A DNA stretch of 64,000 nucleotides from Herminiimonas contaminans (lineage in GTDB: Bacteria; Pseudomonadota; Gammaproteobacteria; Burkholderiales; Burkholderiaceae_D), in assembly GCF_015645465.1 (NCBI RefSeq), contig NZ_JADOEL010000005.1, positions 62,001 through 126,000 of the forward strand. The letters run 5' to 3'. Positions within the stretch are counted from its first letter, which is position 1, and every line of letters starts with the position of its first letter. The notes below the pieces were generated by a model. It made no database searches. It saw only the letters and a program-made list of their open reading frames with translations, and was not told where the DNA came from. Made by a program: the position numbers and the translations under genes. Shown here piece after piece: positions 17,362 to 27,404 of this stretch.

Positions 17362-18760
17362 ATTTGGCAGGGAATATCAGTGCAAACACCGTCAGACCAT
17401 CTTTTTCACTGCGCACCGCGACTTTACCACCATGCAGGGTCATGATGGATTGCACTATCGCCAGACCCAATCCAGCCGAACTCGCTGTGTTGGACCGTGC
17501 TGCATCAGCACGGTAAAAGCGATCAAACAGATGTGGGATGTGTTCTGTCGCAATCCCGGGGCCAGGATTGACGATACGTATCGTGGCACCGTCTGTCCTG
17601 GTCTCACCATGCAGTGAAATAACTTCTCCGCGCGGGGTATAACGGATCGCGTTCGCCACCAGATTACCGAGTGCGCGTCGCAGCAGGATGGCATCTGCAT
17701 AGACCTTGCCTTGCGCGTGGACTGCTATCCGTACCCCCGCTTCTTCCGCCAGGCCTTCAAAGTAATCAGCGATACGCTGCAACTCTTCCGCCAGTGAAAC
17801 CACGCTTTTATTCACCACTACATGCGTATGTTCGGCGCGCGCCAGGAACAACATGCTTTCTACCATGCGCGCCAGCCGCTCATACTCCTCCACATTGGAG
17901 ATCAGCAGCGTCTGGTAATCCTCCACGCTCCTCGCCTGCACCAGCGCCACCTGCGTCTGCACCATCAGGTTGTTGATAGGCGTACGCAAATCATGTGCGA
18001 GGTCGGCGGAAAACTGACTGAGCCGTTGAAAGCTACTATCCAGTCTATCCAGCATCGCATTAAACGCTTGCACCAGGTCATGCAGCTCTTGAGGAGCCGA
18101 AGCAATATCAAGCCGCTTATCCAATTTATGCGCAGTGACGGATCGGGCTTGCGCCGCAATCATACGTAGCGGACGCAAGCCACGCCGCACCAGAAAGTAG
18201 CCAGAAATTGCCACCAGCAGGGTTCCGGCCAACGCCGCTATCCACACTTCCATCCGGTAAGCCTTCAGTAACTCCATGCGATCCGACGCCGTACGTGCCA
18301 CCACGATGAGTATTTGCTCACCGTTCATCAATCTGCTTTTGGTTGCAATTGCGCGCGCGGCCAAACCATGGGAAGTCCACAGCAAAGTGATGGCCTTTTG
18401 CGTGACCGCCATATCGGCAGGCAATACCGAAATCACAGGCAAATGCCCCTGGTCAGCATTCGTATGCAGGATGGTCTCTCCATTCATTTCCTTCAGCATG
18501 ACGATCAGGCGGTCATGATGGGCGGCGGCATCCAGAAAGGCATGCGGGTTGGCGCGTATCGCCGCGCTGCTTCCCGACTCTTCGACCAGATGGCGCATCA
18601 GCGTAATCTTCCCTATCAATTCCTGATCATCGCGATACTCCAGCTGATTGAACAAGGAGCGATACAAATACGTACCCACGGCAATAAAAGTGAAGATGGC
18701 GACCAGGAAGAACAACAAACCTATCCTGGTCGTCAGGGACATATGCCGGATCAGCTTCAT
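17360..18760 (-). CDS. Heavy-metal-type sensor histidine kinase (CusS/CopS-like)
   Basis: 466 aa. Two transmembrane helices (about 12-34 and 172-192) flank a periplasmic sensor. HAMP (about 195-245) precedes the phosphoacceptor helix [16 protein letters not shown]. The ATPase part has N box [16 protein letters not shown]1 VNPGPGIA, F box LFDRFYRAD and G2 GLGLAIVQS. Start overlaps the response regulator stop by 4 bp. The metal is not readable from sequence; copper or silver is the commonest in this family. Confidence 0.9.
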   Translation of the reverse strand: MKLIRHMSLTTRIGLLFFLVAIFTFIAVGTYLYRSLFNQLEYRDDQELIGKITLMRHLVEESGSSAAIRANPHAFLDAAAHHDRLIVMLKEMNGETILHTNADQGHLPVISVLPADMAVTQKAITLLWTSHGLAARAIATKSRLMNGEQILIVVARTASDRMELLKAYRMEVWIAALAGTLLVAISGYFLVRRGLRPLRMIAAQARSVTAHKLDKRLDIASAPQELHDLVQAFNAMLDRLDSSFQRLSQFSADLAHDLRTPINNLMVQTQVALVQARSVEDYQTLLISNVEEYERLARMVESMLFLARAEHTHVVVNKSVVSLAEELQRIADYFEGLAEEAGVRIAVHAQGKVYADAILLRRALGNLVANAIRYTPRGEVISLHGETRTDGATIRIVNPGPGIATEHIPHLFDRFYRADAARSNTASSAGLGLAIVQSIMTLHGGKVAVRSEKDGLTVFALIFPAK

Positions 18761-19428
18761 TCTCCCGCCTCCAGCACATAACCGATACCGCGCACTGTCT
18801 GTATCAGCTTGTGCGCATACGCATCATCCAGTTTGGCGCGCAAGCGGCGTACCGCGACATCCACCACATTGGTATCGCTATCGAAGTTCATATCCCACAC
18901 CTGCGAAGCGATGACCGAGCGCGACAGCACTTCGCCGCGACGCTGTGCCAACAGGTGCAATAGCGCAAACTCCTTGACCGTCAAGTCTATCCGTTCACCG
19001 TTCCGCATCACCCGGCGCTTCAATACGTCGATCTGCATATCAGCTATCTCGATCAGGCCTGATTCGCGTACCGGGCCGCGCCTTAACAAAGTGCGTACCC
19101 GGGCTGTCAGTTCCATAAACGAGAAAGGCTTGACCAGATAATCGTCTGCGCCCAATTCCAGCCCTTTGACCCGATCTTCGACTTCGTCGCGCGCGGTGAG
19201 GAAGAGCACAGGCGTGTCACGTGTCTTGCGCAGCTCGCGCAGCAAATGCCAGCCATCGAATACCGGCAACATCACATCAAGAATGACCAGGTCATAGCTA
19301 TCCTGCAGCGCAAGGTGTAAACCATCTGCACCATCCCGCGCCCAATCAACCACAAAACCTGCTTCACGCAACCCCTTGCGCAGGTACTCGCCCGATTTGA
19401 TTTCATCTTCAACCAAAAGTATTTTCAT
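18757..19428 (-). CDS. OmpR-family response regulator (CusR/CopR-like)
   Basis: 224 aa from ATG 19428; the longer reading frame to 19512 lacks the family start MKILLVEDE. Receiver domain with phosphoacceptor Asp51 (LVILDVMLP), Thr (FLTARD) and Lys (YLVKPFSF). A winged-helix DNA-binding domain follows (about 125-222, ending [12 protein letters not shown]). A perfect palindrome TTACAAATTTGTAA lies 58 bp upstream and is the likely binding site for autoregulation and control of the divergent DUF4148 gene. Confidence 0.92.
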   Translation of the reverse strand: MKILLVEDEIKSGEYLRKGLREAGFVVDWARDGADGLHLALQDSYDLVILDVMLPVFDGWHLLRELRKTRDTPVLFLTARDEVEDRVKGLELGADDYLVKPFSFMELTARVRTLLRRGPVRESGLIEIADMQIDVLKRRVMRNGERIDLTVKEFALLHLLAQRRGEVLSRSVIASQVWDMNFDSDTNVVDVAVRRLRAKLDDAYAHKLIQTVRGIGYVLEAGE

Positions 19429-19486
19429 GCACCACTTCCCGTCTTGTATGAATCCGGATTCTCGCTGATAGCAAACCGCGGATGGA

Positions 19487-19500
19487 TTACAAATTTGTAA
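19487..19500. promoter_or_regulatory. Palindromic operator TTACAAATTTGTAA
   Basis: A perfect 14-bp palindrome between the divergent response regulator and DUF4148 genes. It fits the half-site pattern (TTAC...GTAA, TGACAA...TTGTCA) of CusR/CopR-type regulators. Its centre is about 53 bp before the likely start of transcription of the DUF4148 gene (-10 TACACT at 19535-19540). Confidence 0.75.
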
Positions 19501-19626
19501 AGCTGTCGTCATGTCTGTGTGCGCACTGCCTTCCTACACTGCAGTCATCGATACGTTGAACCGCAAGGAGTACAAGCAACATAGCGCAGAGATTCATGAC
19601 CACAACCTTTTATCTGGAGAAATAAA

Positions 19627-19980
19627 ATGAAACACCTCAATACAAAAATCATCGCAGCGACTGCACTCTCTATCGTTGCCGGCATCGCCTTTATCCCTGC
19701 TGCAAATGCCAGTCATGCAAGCAGCGCGCAAATCGCACAGGCCGAGGAATCCAACTATCCGGTACTCCAGTCCTACGGCCCGGCTAAAACACGTGCCGAA
19801 GTAAAACGCGAACTGCAAGAAGCGTATGAAAAAGGGCTGATGTCGGTTCGTGATAGTGACTATCCGGTCCTGCCGCAAGAAAAAAGCACCAAGACACGCG
19901 AGCAAATCAAAAAAGAGCTGGAACAAAGCAAACGCAGCGGCGAAAGCAAGCGTATCGACAGAGAGTTGTACAGCGGCTAA
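19627..19980 (+). CDS. Small exported DUF4148 protein
   Basis: 117 aa. A signal peptide (ATALSIVAGIAFIPAANA) leads out of the cytoplasm. The mature part holds two copies of the family's motif, YPVLQSYGPAKTRAEVKREL and YPVLPQEKSTKTREQIKKEL, followed by a charged tail. DUF4148 proteins are common and often multicopy in Burkholderiales; their role is unknown. Placement behind a metal-type operator suggests a metal-stress or envelope-stress product. Confidence 0.85.
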   Translation: MKHLNTKIIAATALSIVAGIAFIPAANASHASSAQIAQAEESNYPVLQSYGPAKTRAEVKRELQEAYEKGLMSVRDSDYPVLPQEKSTKTREQIKKELEQSKRSGESKRIDRELYSG

Positions 19981-20009
19981 GCTGGCGCCAGATGGCATAT
20001 TGCATAGCA

Positions 20010-20043
20010 GGGGCAGATCCGGAAGTGCATCTGCCCCCTTTTT
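20010..20043 (+). terminator. Intrinsic terminator after the DUF4148 gene
   Basis: Nine-pair stem GGGGCAGAT / ATCTGCCCC with a 10-nt loop, then CTTTTTA. Located 30 bp past the stop. Confidence 0.85.
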
Positions 20044-20081
20044 ATTTTTCCGTCCGCAGTACCATCCTGCGCACATCCGCA

Positions 20082-21098
20082 TCACTTCCGCTGCTCGCGG
20101 TACGCATGCAGGTCTTCCGATGCCCTCGGCGCGTCATACTCCTCCAGCAGGTAAAGCGGCCGCCGTTTGCTTTCAACAAACAGCCGCCCCAGGTACTCAC
20201 CGATAATCCCTATCGCCATTAACTGCAGGCCACCGAGGATCATCACAGTCACGATGAGGGTGGGAAAACCCTTTACTGATTCGCCGACCAACAAGGTTTT
20301 AAGGAAGAAGTAAGCCGCGTAAATAAAAGTAATGCCGGCACAAGCCAAACCGAGATAAGTAGCAATCTTCAGCGGCGCAACCGAAAAGCCGGTAATCCCC
20401 TCCAGTGCAAAATTCCAGAGTCGCCAGTACTGCCATTTGCTCTTGCCCGCCACCCGCGCATCGCGGTTATAGTCCAGCGTCACATTGCGATAACCTATCC
20501 ATGCGAACAAACCCTTCATGAAGCGGTTTCTTTCTTCGAGCAAATTCAGCGCATCAACCGCGCGCCGGCTGAGCAAACGGAAATCGCCGACATCTTCCGG
20601 CACCGGTACTTCACTCAGGCGGTTGATGACGCGATAAAAAGCATGTGCGGTCGCCTTCTTGAACCACGACTCACCGCTGCGCTGCAACCGGCGCATATTG
20701 ACGATGTCGGCACCGGCCAGCCAGGCATCCAGCATCGCCGGTATCAGCTCGGGCGGGTCTTGCAAGTCTGCGTCTATGATGATGACGGCGTCGCCGCTTG
20801 CCAGGCTCAGGCCCGCACTCATCGCTTCTTCCTTGCCGAAATTCCGCGTAAAACGGGCCACGCCAACGCGTGCATTGGCAGCCTTTATTTGCTGCAGGAT
20901 AAGGGGTGATTGATCGGTGCTGCCGTCATCTACATAGATGATTTCCCAGTCATGCTGGATACTTTCCAACACACTTTCCAGTCGCGCATGGAACAAGGGC
21001 AATACGCTTTCTTCATTAAAAAGCGGCACCACTACTGTCAGTTTGTACGACGACAAGCCACTCCCATCAAGCCCGTGAATAGGATGCAAATTTTCCAT
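20082..21098 (-). CDS. Membrane-anchored family 2 glycosyltransferase (GtrB/bactoprenol glucosyltransferase-like)
   Basis: 338 aa. The GT-A domain (about 20-230) carries VVVPLFNEE, the DDGSTD and IIDADLQDPP nucleotide-sugar motifs and RNFGKEEAMSAGL. Two transmembrane helices follow (about 250-272 and 285-307). This layout is that of enzymes transferring a sugar from a nucleotide donor to undecaprenyl phosphate at the inner membrane, for O-antigen or lipid A decoration. No flippase or second transferase is adjacent, so the acceptor is open. Confidence 0.88.
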   Translation of the reverse strand: MENLHPIHGLDGSGLSSYKLTVVVPLFNEESVLPLFHARLESVLESIQHDWEIIYVDDGSTDQSPLILQQIKAANARVGVARFTRNFGKEEAMSAGLSLASGDAVIIIDADLQDPPELIPAMLDAWLAGADIVNMRRLQRSGESWFKKATAHAFYRVINRLSEVPVPEDVGDFRLLSRRAVDALNLLEERNRFMKGLFAWIGYRNVTLDYNRDARVAGKSKWQYWRLWNFALEGITGFSVAPLKIATYLGLACAGITFIYAAYFFLKTLLVGESVKGFPTLIVTVMILGGLQLMAIGIIGEYLGRLFVESKRRPLYLLEEYDAPRASEDLHAYREQRK

Positions 21099-21256
21099 CT
21101 GAATCTCTTTATATTTTTTCAGCTATACGTATGCCGTGCTGCAAATGCTGCGCATGCAGCGTCCTCCAATACAACCGGATGAAGTCCGGCCAGGATGCAC
21201 TGCATTGTTTTGAGATTGAGGCCAGGTAACACGCGTCCGCAACGACGGACGGATTA

Positions 21257-21652
21257 CTAGCTCAGGACAGGGGAAAAACGGGGAGGACGGAAAGGCGCGT
21301 CAGCAGTTGTGCAAGGAGACTGGACCAGATGAAAACAGGCGCCGGCGGATTTCTCTGCCGGCAGGAAGGCGAGCTGCGTACTGATACCGAGGAAAAGCTG
21401 CAGGTGACTCGCCGCATGCAGCAATTCATGTTCGACCGCGATGGAATTGCTTGCGTCAGTGCCATCCGCCAACTCGGTCTGGTGCAGCAATACAAAATCG
21501 GCAGTGGCAGTATCAGGCACTACATTGACGCTGTGTTCGAGTTCGTGGGTCAGCCAATTGAAATGATCATCGCTCCATAAGCCAACGTTGGTCACGAATG
21601 CAAACATGACCAAGACGGCGAAGGCGAAGTATTTCTTGACGGGGATATCCAC
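21257..21652 (-). CDS. Small exported histidine-rich protein of unknown function
   Basis: 131 aa. A hydrophobic N terminus (FAFAVLVMFAFVTNVGLW) is followed by two His/Glu clusters, HFNWLTHELEHSV and EHELLHAASHLQ, a hydrophobic segment and a Pro/Arg tail (APFRPPRFSPVLS). I do not recognise the family. The histidine clusters and tail resemble small periplasmic proteins found with metal efflux systems, but no efflux genes are next to it. It has no operon partner. Confidence 0.55.
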   Translation of the reverse strand: MDIPVKKYFAFAVLVMFAFVTNVGLWSDDHFNWLTHELEHSVNVVPDTATADFVLLHQTELADGTDASNSIAVEHELLHAASHLQLFLGISTQLAFLPAEKSAGACFHLVQSPCTTADAPFRPPRFSPVLS

Positions 21653-21792
21653 GATTTAGCTTTACCAGGGTGAGTACCACTACGAAGCCCCTATTCTATC
21701 CAAATTCTGCAGCGCCGGTATGCTGCAGGCCGCATATCGGATGCACCACACCATCGTCGTGCACACCCATAGCGATGGGCATATCTCATTAA

Positions 21793-22284
21793 CTAAGCGA
21801 CATCTTCTTCGCGCATCTTGCTCCTGTAACGTCCCGGCGACATCCGCACATAACGTTTGAAGAAGCGCGCCAGGTGCGACTGGTCGGCATAGCCGCAGGC
21901 AAAGGCAATTTCTATCAGGGTGAGATTCTCGTTCCGCAAGAGGATTTTCGCTTTTTCGACCCGTAATATTTGCAGATATTGATTCGGCGTGACCCTGGCC
22001 GTTCGGCCAAAGCGCTTGAAGAAACTGGTCCTGCTCATGCCTAGGGTGGCGGCCAGCTCCGCGATCTGGAAGCCGCCATGCAAACGACCAAAAAAATAGT
22101 CGTGTATCCGCTTCATCTGCGCTTCCGACAATGGTGCCTGGCCGTTATACGCAGCGGACGGGCCTGCCATATTCATCTGCTTCGCCAAGACATTCGCCAC
22201 GATAGTCCAGGCGATATAGTCACTACTCAAATTGCCGTTTTCTGTTTCATCCATCATGTTTTTGCCGGAATACAAAAAGTACAT
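21793..22284 (-). pseudogene. N-terminally truncated AraC-family regulator
   Basis: 163 codons equal to the C-terminal half of the two complete AraC regulators at 25661 and 33907. Homology with the copy at 33907 runs up to the very first codon (YFLYSGKNMM versus YLLDTCKHML, then NLSSDY in both), and a stop codon directly precedes it. So the sensor domain has been lost. The DNA-binding domain is intact (FQIAELAATLGMSRTSFFKRF, IEIAFACGYADQSHLARFF). It could still be expressed as a stand-alone DNA-binding protein. It lies divergent to the first autotransporter, as the complete copy does to the second. Confidence 0.7.
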
Positions 22285-23106
22285 TCAATGACGTGAAGCA
22301 AATCACCATCCGCAAGAAGACGATGCCCGACCTTCAGGCAGATTGCGCAGCTTGATTTTTATGTGTTGTGAATGAAGAAAACGATGGGCATGACTAGGCC
22401 GCACCATCGAAGATGGACGTACACCGGACAAGGTGAATTTCATTGCATCCTTCCTGAATTCCTGATTACAGAAATACCATTTGATGCATCGCACCAAGTC
22501 ATGAAGACCACCTCTGCGGGTGGTTTTATGTTGGTGGTTTCTGCATCTCCCTATGCCTCGGCTTGAGCGTCAGCGTGGACCATTGTCCAAGATGGCGTTC
22601 AGGAAATATTTGACGATCATCCAGATCGAGAATGATCGTCCGGAAATCTGTATGAACGGGAAGTGCATCGGATAGCGTCGCCGGCAGAAGTGCTGGAGGA
22701 CTACTTTGACAATCAGCCATCCTCCCAGGAGGAAGCAAACTCAAGGGCCAAGGTTCAAAAGAGAAGCGCCCTGAACGATATTAAAAAATAAAAACACCTG
22801 TTCACGGACATGCAAACTGCCTATGAAGATGCAGCCAAATACGCGCCATGCACATAGACAGCGCATTCGCATCCTTACTCCAAAGACAATTTTTCCGAAA
22901 ATAAAAATTTAAGGACGATTATCCAAAATATGAACGATAGTTAAATATCGGAAACAGCTATTTACAGATAATCCTTACAAGACAAGAACATTCCTATTGC
23001 ATTGCGGCAATAAATGTTTTTGGCGGCGCGCATTCCCCAAAAAGTTTTGCGTCGCCTTGCATACCGGCTCACCCAGCCGGATCAAAACTATGGAATTGGA
23101 TTAGCC
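22285..23106. other. Gene-poor region between truncated regulator and first autotransporter
   Basis: About 820 bp. A 46-codon minus-strand frame at 22303-22443 has a good ribosome site (GGAAGGA) but an unfamiliar sequence. A plus-strand stretch (about 22607-22791) reads as two overlapping frames (IIQIENDRPEIC, then EVLEDYFDNQPSSQEEA) that look like a short frameshifted gene remnant of unknown origin. The last 250 bp are A/T-rich and should hold the autotransporter promoter. Confidence 0.4.
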
Positions 23107-25434
23107 ATGAAAGCCTTTTCGCCAAATTTGTACGAATGTTCAATTACCACTCCACGTCGGCATTGCCTGGTCTGGTCAAGCCAAAGCGCCCTCGCCATGC
23201 TGCTGTCTTTGGGCGCTGCGCCAGCCATGGCGCAGGTCTACATAGAGAATGACGAAGTCGTCAACGTGCCGGGCACGCTGGCATCGCCGTGGAATGTCGG
23301 AGATACCCTGGTTGTCGGTTCCGTCGGTAGCGGTGAACTCAATGTCAATGCGGGCGGTATCGTCAACGCAGCCAATCTCCAGATAGGTGGCCCGGCAAGC
23401 ACCAGCAGAGTGACGATAGGAGCCGGCGGCAAATTCAATAGCGGCAATATGACCATCGTAGGCTTTACCGGCGAAGGTGAATTACATATAAAGGATGGCG
23501 GTATTCTGCGCGACAGTCTCGCTTACATAAGTTTTGGCATTACTGCGCCAGGCAAGGTACATGTCACAGGTACAGGCTCACGCTGGGAAAATGACGGGGG
23601 TATCTCTATCGGCTACGATGGAGAAGCTTTACTACGTATAGCCTATGGCGGCGTCGTCAGCACACCCGTTGTAAGTATCGGGAGTTTTGGCAATGCAAAC
23701 GGCACACTTGCGATCGGCGGTGCAACGGGCGCAGCCGCTGAAGCTGCCGGCACACTGGACACGCCGCTTATCTACTTTGGCTTCGGCGCTGGCCGAATCG
23801 TCTTCAATCACCTCAACGATGATTACATCTTTTCTCCCGACATCATCTCTCTCGACAACACCATGATCGGCGAAGTGCATCAGTTAGCCGGTACGACCAT
23901 CCTGACCGGTGCGAATGACTATTTTGGCCGCACCACGGTCTCGGGCGGCACGCTGGCGGCTGGCGCAGCGAATCGCTTCAGTGCCAATTCGGATTACACG
24001 ATAACAGCCGGTGGCACCCTCGACACCCGTGGCTTCCAGCAAACGCTGCTGAGCCTGGATAATGGTGGCCGCGTCAATATCGCCAGCAGCGGTTTGAACA
24101 ATGTCTTGACCGTTAGCGGCAATTACAGCGGCAACGGTGGCAGCATCGTACTCAACACGGCACTGGGTGGCGACGACAGCGCCACCGATAAATTGAATAT
24201 ACAAGGTGATACAACCGGCACAACGACGGTCGTCATCAATAATATCGGCGGGGTTGGTGCCCTTACCGGTACCGGCATCAAGATCATCGATGTCGCCGGC
24301 GCTTCCAATGGCACATTCCAGCTCAAGGGCCACTACCGCATCGACAACCTGGCGGCGATGGTGGTCGGCCCATATGCATATACCCTGCAACAGAACGGTG
24401 TCGGCATTCCAGCCGATGGCGGCTGGTATTTGCACTCACGCTATCAGGCCGGCATACCAACGTATGAAAGCTATCCGCACACCTTGCTGGCGCTGAGCAG
24501 CCTGCCCAGCTTGCAGCAACGCGTCGGCAATCGCATGTGGGCAGAGCCTGATGCAAGCGCTGCGGCGACTCGCTATGGCAGCGACAAGGCCGGTACCGGG
24601 ATGTGGACCAATATCGAAGGTCGGCGCGATAACATCAATCCTGCGCGCTCGACCTCCGAAGCCAGCTACAACACGGACATCTACCGGATCCAGGGCGGCA
24701 TAGACGGCTTGCTCTATGAAGAAGCAGCAAGTGGCAAATTGATCGCCGGCCTCTCGGCACAATATGCGAACGGCCGCAGCGCCGTATCTTCGCCCGCCGG
24801 CAATGGCCGCATCAATACCGTCGGCTACGGTGTCGGTGCCAGCCTGACCTGGTATGGCAATAATGGCTTCTATGCCGACGGACAAGTACAGGCCAATTTT
24901 TACAATAGCGACATCAGCTCCCCGACCGCAGGCATCAGCCTGGCCAAAGGCAATGATGGCCGGGCCTATACGGCGTCGATCGAAGCCGGCCAACGTATTC
25001 GGATAGAACCCGGCTGGACGCTGACACCACAGGCGCAACTCAGTTATAGCACGGTGAAATTTGATGACTTCACCGATGGCTTCGGCGCACGCGTATCGCT
25101 GGACCAGGGCAGCAGCCTGCGCGCACGCCTGGGCCTGTCGCTGGAAAATGAAAAGATATGGCACGGCGGCAGCGGCAAGGCGAACCGTCAACATACTTAC
25201 GCCATCGTCAACCTCTATAACGAATTCAAGGATGGCACGCAGGTCCATGTATCTGACCTCAGCTTCATCAATCGCAATACACGCTTGTGGGGCGGCCTGG
25301 GCCTCGGTGCTTCGTACAGCTGGGCAGATGGCAAATACATGGTCTACGGCCAGGGCAGCGTCAACACCAGCCTGAATAATTTTGGCGAAAGCACCTCGCT
25401 GGGTGCGACCGTCGGACTCCGGATCCTGTTCTAG
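23107..25434 (+). CDS. Autotransporter (type Va) with beta-helix passenger, copy 1
   Basis: 775 aa from ATG 23107; an upstream start at 23014 would put 31 extra residues before the signal. Long signal sequence ending AAPAMAQ. Passenger (about 45-470) is glycine/asparagine-rich beta-helix with autotransporter-associated strands (TILTGANDYFGRTTVSGGTL). The beta-barrel (about 480-775) begins near TGMWTNIEGRRDNI and ends in a terminal Phe (GLRILF), the BAM recognition signal. The barrel is closely similar to copy 2 at 35488 (LQQRxGNR, NNGxYxDxQ, WGGxGxGxSYSWADGKYMVYGQG). It is followed by an AraC gene on the same strand. Confidence 0.9.
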   Translation: MKAFSPNLYECSITTPRRHCLVWSSQSALAMLLSLGAAPAMAQVYIENDEVVNVPGTLASPWNVGDTLVVGSVGSGELNVNAGGIVNAANLQIGGPASTSRVTIGAGGKFNSGNMTIVGFTGEGELHIKDGGILRDSLAYISFGITAPGKVHVTGTGSRWENDGGISIGYDGEALLRIAYGGVVSTPVVSIGSFGNANGTLAIGGATGAAAEAAGTLDTPLIYFGFGAGRIVFNHLNDDYIFSPDIISLDNTMIGEVHQLAGTTILTGANDYFGRTTVSGGTLAAGAANRFSANSDYTITAGGTLDTRGFQQTLLSLDNGGRVNIASSGLNNVLTVSGNYSGNGGSIVLNTALGGDDSATDKLNIQGDTTGTTTVVINNIGGVGALTGTGIKIIDVAGASNGTFQLKGHYRIDNLAAMVVGPYAYTLQQNGVGIPADGGWYLHSRYQAGIPTYESYPHTLLALSSLPSLQQRVGNRMWAEPDASAAATRYGSDKAGTGMWTNIEGRRDNINPARSTSEASYNTDIYRIQGGIDGLLYEEAASGKLIAGLSAQYANGRSAVSSPAGNGRINTVGYGVGASLTWYGNNGFYADGQVQANFYNSDISSPTAGISLAKGNDGRAYTASIEAGQRIRIEPGWTLTPQAQLSYSTVKFDDFTDGFGARVSLDQGSSLRARLGLSLENEKIWHGGSGKANRQHTYAIVNLYNEFKDGTQVHVSDLSFINRNTRLWGGLGLGASYSWADGKYMVYGQGSVNTSLNNFGESTSLGATVGLRILF

Positions 25435-25660
25435 CAATAGCTAGCCATGCCGGTATGACAGGCACGCATATATCCGGATTTGTTTTGTGCACAAAAAATT
25501 GGCCTACGCATATCAAGCGGTGTTTACAAGCGAAAAAACCCTGATAAGATGAATTTCAACAACTCCATTTATTTCTATTTTTGGATTGTATAAATCAGCA
25601 AGCAAGACCATGTGCCGACAAGTCTGTAGCAAGAATATTTCTTGATCGTCGAGGCGCAAC

Positions 25661-26677
25661 ATGAAACAAGTATTTTCAAGCGAAAACCATACTACGCCAC
25701 TCCCCCTTCCCACTTCCGTTATCACGGAAGATACAGCTCGCGATCTCAGGCCATTATCATCGGCACACTCTGAATTTATCCTCAACGAAACAACATTAGT
25801 CTTTGAAAAAAAACGCGAACTCATCCAGGGCAGCGATGGCCTCGGGTGGAACAATATGGTGGCGGCGCTCACGCGCAGTCAACCCTTGGAAGATTTCGTC
25901 CCTGCCAATTCTTCGCTGTTTTTTGCCGTCCCGCTCGAAAATATGCCCCTGGCCATCGAAACCGAAGGCCGGATACACCAGGCTGAAATGCCGGCCGATA
26001 GCCACGGCATTATTGCCCCCGGCGTGAGCTACACGGTTGAATTGCAGCGGCCAGGCACCTTCTTCTATCTATTCATCAAGAATGAGATTTTGGTGAATGT
26101 AGCGGATGAGATTTTTGGCAAACGGCTGGATGACGTCGATATGTTTTCGCCTTTGCAGGAAACGGATAAAGGCTTGCAATCCCTGCTCCACAGTTGCCGC
26201 CACATGTTGAATGAATCACATGACAGCAGTTTTCGCAGCGACTATATTGCACAGGCGATAGTGGCCCAGTTCTATACGAAACATACGCAGTTGCGCGATG
26301 TACCACGGGTCATGGATAGCAGGGTGCCGCTGTCGCAGGGACAGATGAAACGGGTTAACGATTACCTGCAAGCCCATCTGCACGGCACTTTCCAAATCGC
26401 CGACCTGGCGGCCAGCATTGGCTTGAGCAGGACTGTTTTCTTTGAGCGCTTTGTACATACGATGAAGTACACGCCTAACCAGTATCTGCAAATACTCAGG
26501 GTTAATCGCGCCAAGCAATTACTACACGACCGCAAATTATCACTGGTCGATGTCGCCTTTGCCTGCGGCTATGCCGACCAGTCGCATCTGTCCCGTTTTT
26601 TCAAACGCTTTGTCGGCGTATCGCCGGGTAAATACCGCGCTGACTATATCGGCCTTACCATTTACTCGCAGGAGTAA
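25661..26677 (+). CDS. AraC-family transcription regulator, copy B
   Basis: 338 aa. N-terminal cupin-like sensor region (about 40-200) and C-terminal double helix-turn-helix AraC domain (about 225-325: FQIADLAASIGLSRTVFFERF, LVDVAFACGYADQSHLSRFF). It is strongly similar over its whole length to the regulator at 33907 (DGLGWNNM/DGLGWSNM; RVPLSQxQMxRVNDYLQA). Located 227 bp behind autotransporter copy 1 on the same strand. Likely regulates one of the neighbouring autotransporters; ligand unknown. Confidence 0.85.
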   Translation: MKQVFSSENHTTPLPLPTSVITEDTARDLRPLSSAHSEFILNETTLVFEKKRELIQGSDGLGWNNMVAALTRSQPLEDFVPANSSLFFAVPLENMPLAIETEGRIHQAEMPADSHGIIAPGVSYTVELQRPGTFFYLFIKNEILVNVADEIFGKRLDDVDMFSPLQETDKGLQSLLHSCRHMLNESHDSSFRSDYIAQAIVAQFYTKHTQLRDVPRVMDSRVPLSQGQMKRVNDYLQAHLHGTFQIADLAASIGLSRTVFFERFVHTMKYTPNQYLQILRVNRAKQLLHDRKLSLVDVAFACGYADQSHLSRFFKRFVGVSPGKYRADYIGLTIYSQE

Positions 26678-27404
26678 AAAGTGCGCAATTACTGCCGGCC
26701 AAACCGTCGCGTTTCATTTTCTTGCATGCGTATGCTAACGAATACCGCTTACGGCAAGAGTCATGGCGAGAACCGCTACCGTATTCAGTTCGCTTGCAAG
26801 GCAGGACGAGATAAAAAAATTGGATGCAGGGAATACGGATAATTTTTAAAAAAATGATTAAGGCAATCATTTTTTAGAATTGGTACCGGTATATTTTCGA
26901 ACCGCCGGCTCCGGTATGGTCATGCACATGTTCACGACATCACTGACGCAATCCCGTTAAACAATGTTGCCAGATTACAGGCGCACACCTTGCTTTACAA
27001 CGAACTCTTTTCAATAAGCTTATGCATCCGGTAACGACTTCTGTCGTTTGATAGACATGAGCGTGTTGTTTGCCGCCGTGTATTTATTTTCCAAATATCG
27101 ACATGCAAAAAGATTCGTTTTGCATATGACGGGCAAGTGTAATCATTGCGCTTCCTTATCTGTTCATCGCTCATTAGCTTCCAAGCAAATGATGAATCAA
27201 GGTATGGCAGCTCCACCAGAAGACACCTTGCTTGCTCCATGCTAACGCTATCTGCCTCACTCTCCGTAGTCGGGTTCTGATCAGTTTTTATCCGGCACCT
27301 TGCACCAGGTCGCCGATGGAAAATCCTCCGTCTTGTGTGGATGACATGACGGACACAATCTGCATGTCGACAAATAGCTGCCTGTTAACTATCAATCACA
27401 GGAT
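26678..27404. other. Gene-free region before the catabolic cluster
   Basis: About 730 bp, A/T-rich, without a supported gene. An A/T hairpin lies at 26850-26874. A second palindrome-like patch, GGTACCGGTATATTTTCGAACCG, is interrupted and lies near 26882. The remaining frames have no family resemblance. Confidence 0.5.
26850..26874. terminator. Bidirectional A/T-rich hairpin
   Basis: Stem AAAAATGATT / AATCATTTTT with a 5-nt loop AAGGC, flanked by further A and T. It lies 170 bp past the AraC gene and could end its transcript. A Fur-like site was considered because of the ATGATT/AATCAT arms, but the centre does not fit. Confidence 0.5.

Noticed and set aside
22303-22443. Possible 46-residue minus-strand gene with a good ribosome site
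   Set aside because: Sequence is unfamiliar and biased (Arg, Ser, His), it lies in a decayed area, and the ribosome site alone is weak evidence. Mentioned only in the region note.
24436-25437. Long minus-strand frame (333 codons) inside autotransporter copy 1
   Set aside because: It mirrors the codon pattern of the real gene, has no family features and no ribosome site. Similar long shadows in frc (16267-17295), aconitase X (28515-29651), rhlE (12046-13080) and fabI (10643-11509) were dropped for the same reason.
26850-26874. Fur box
   Set aside because: The arms ATGATT/AATCAT resemble half of a Fur site, but the centre AAGGC breaks the expected hexamer pattern. A terminator hairpin fits better.
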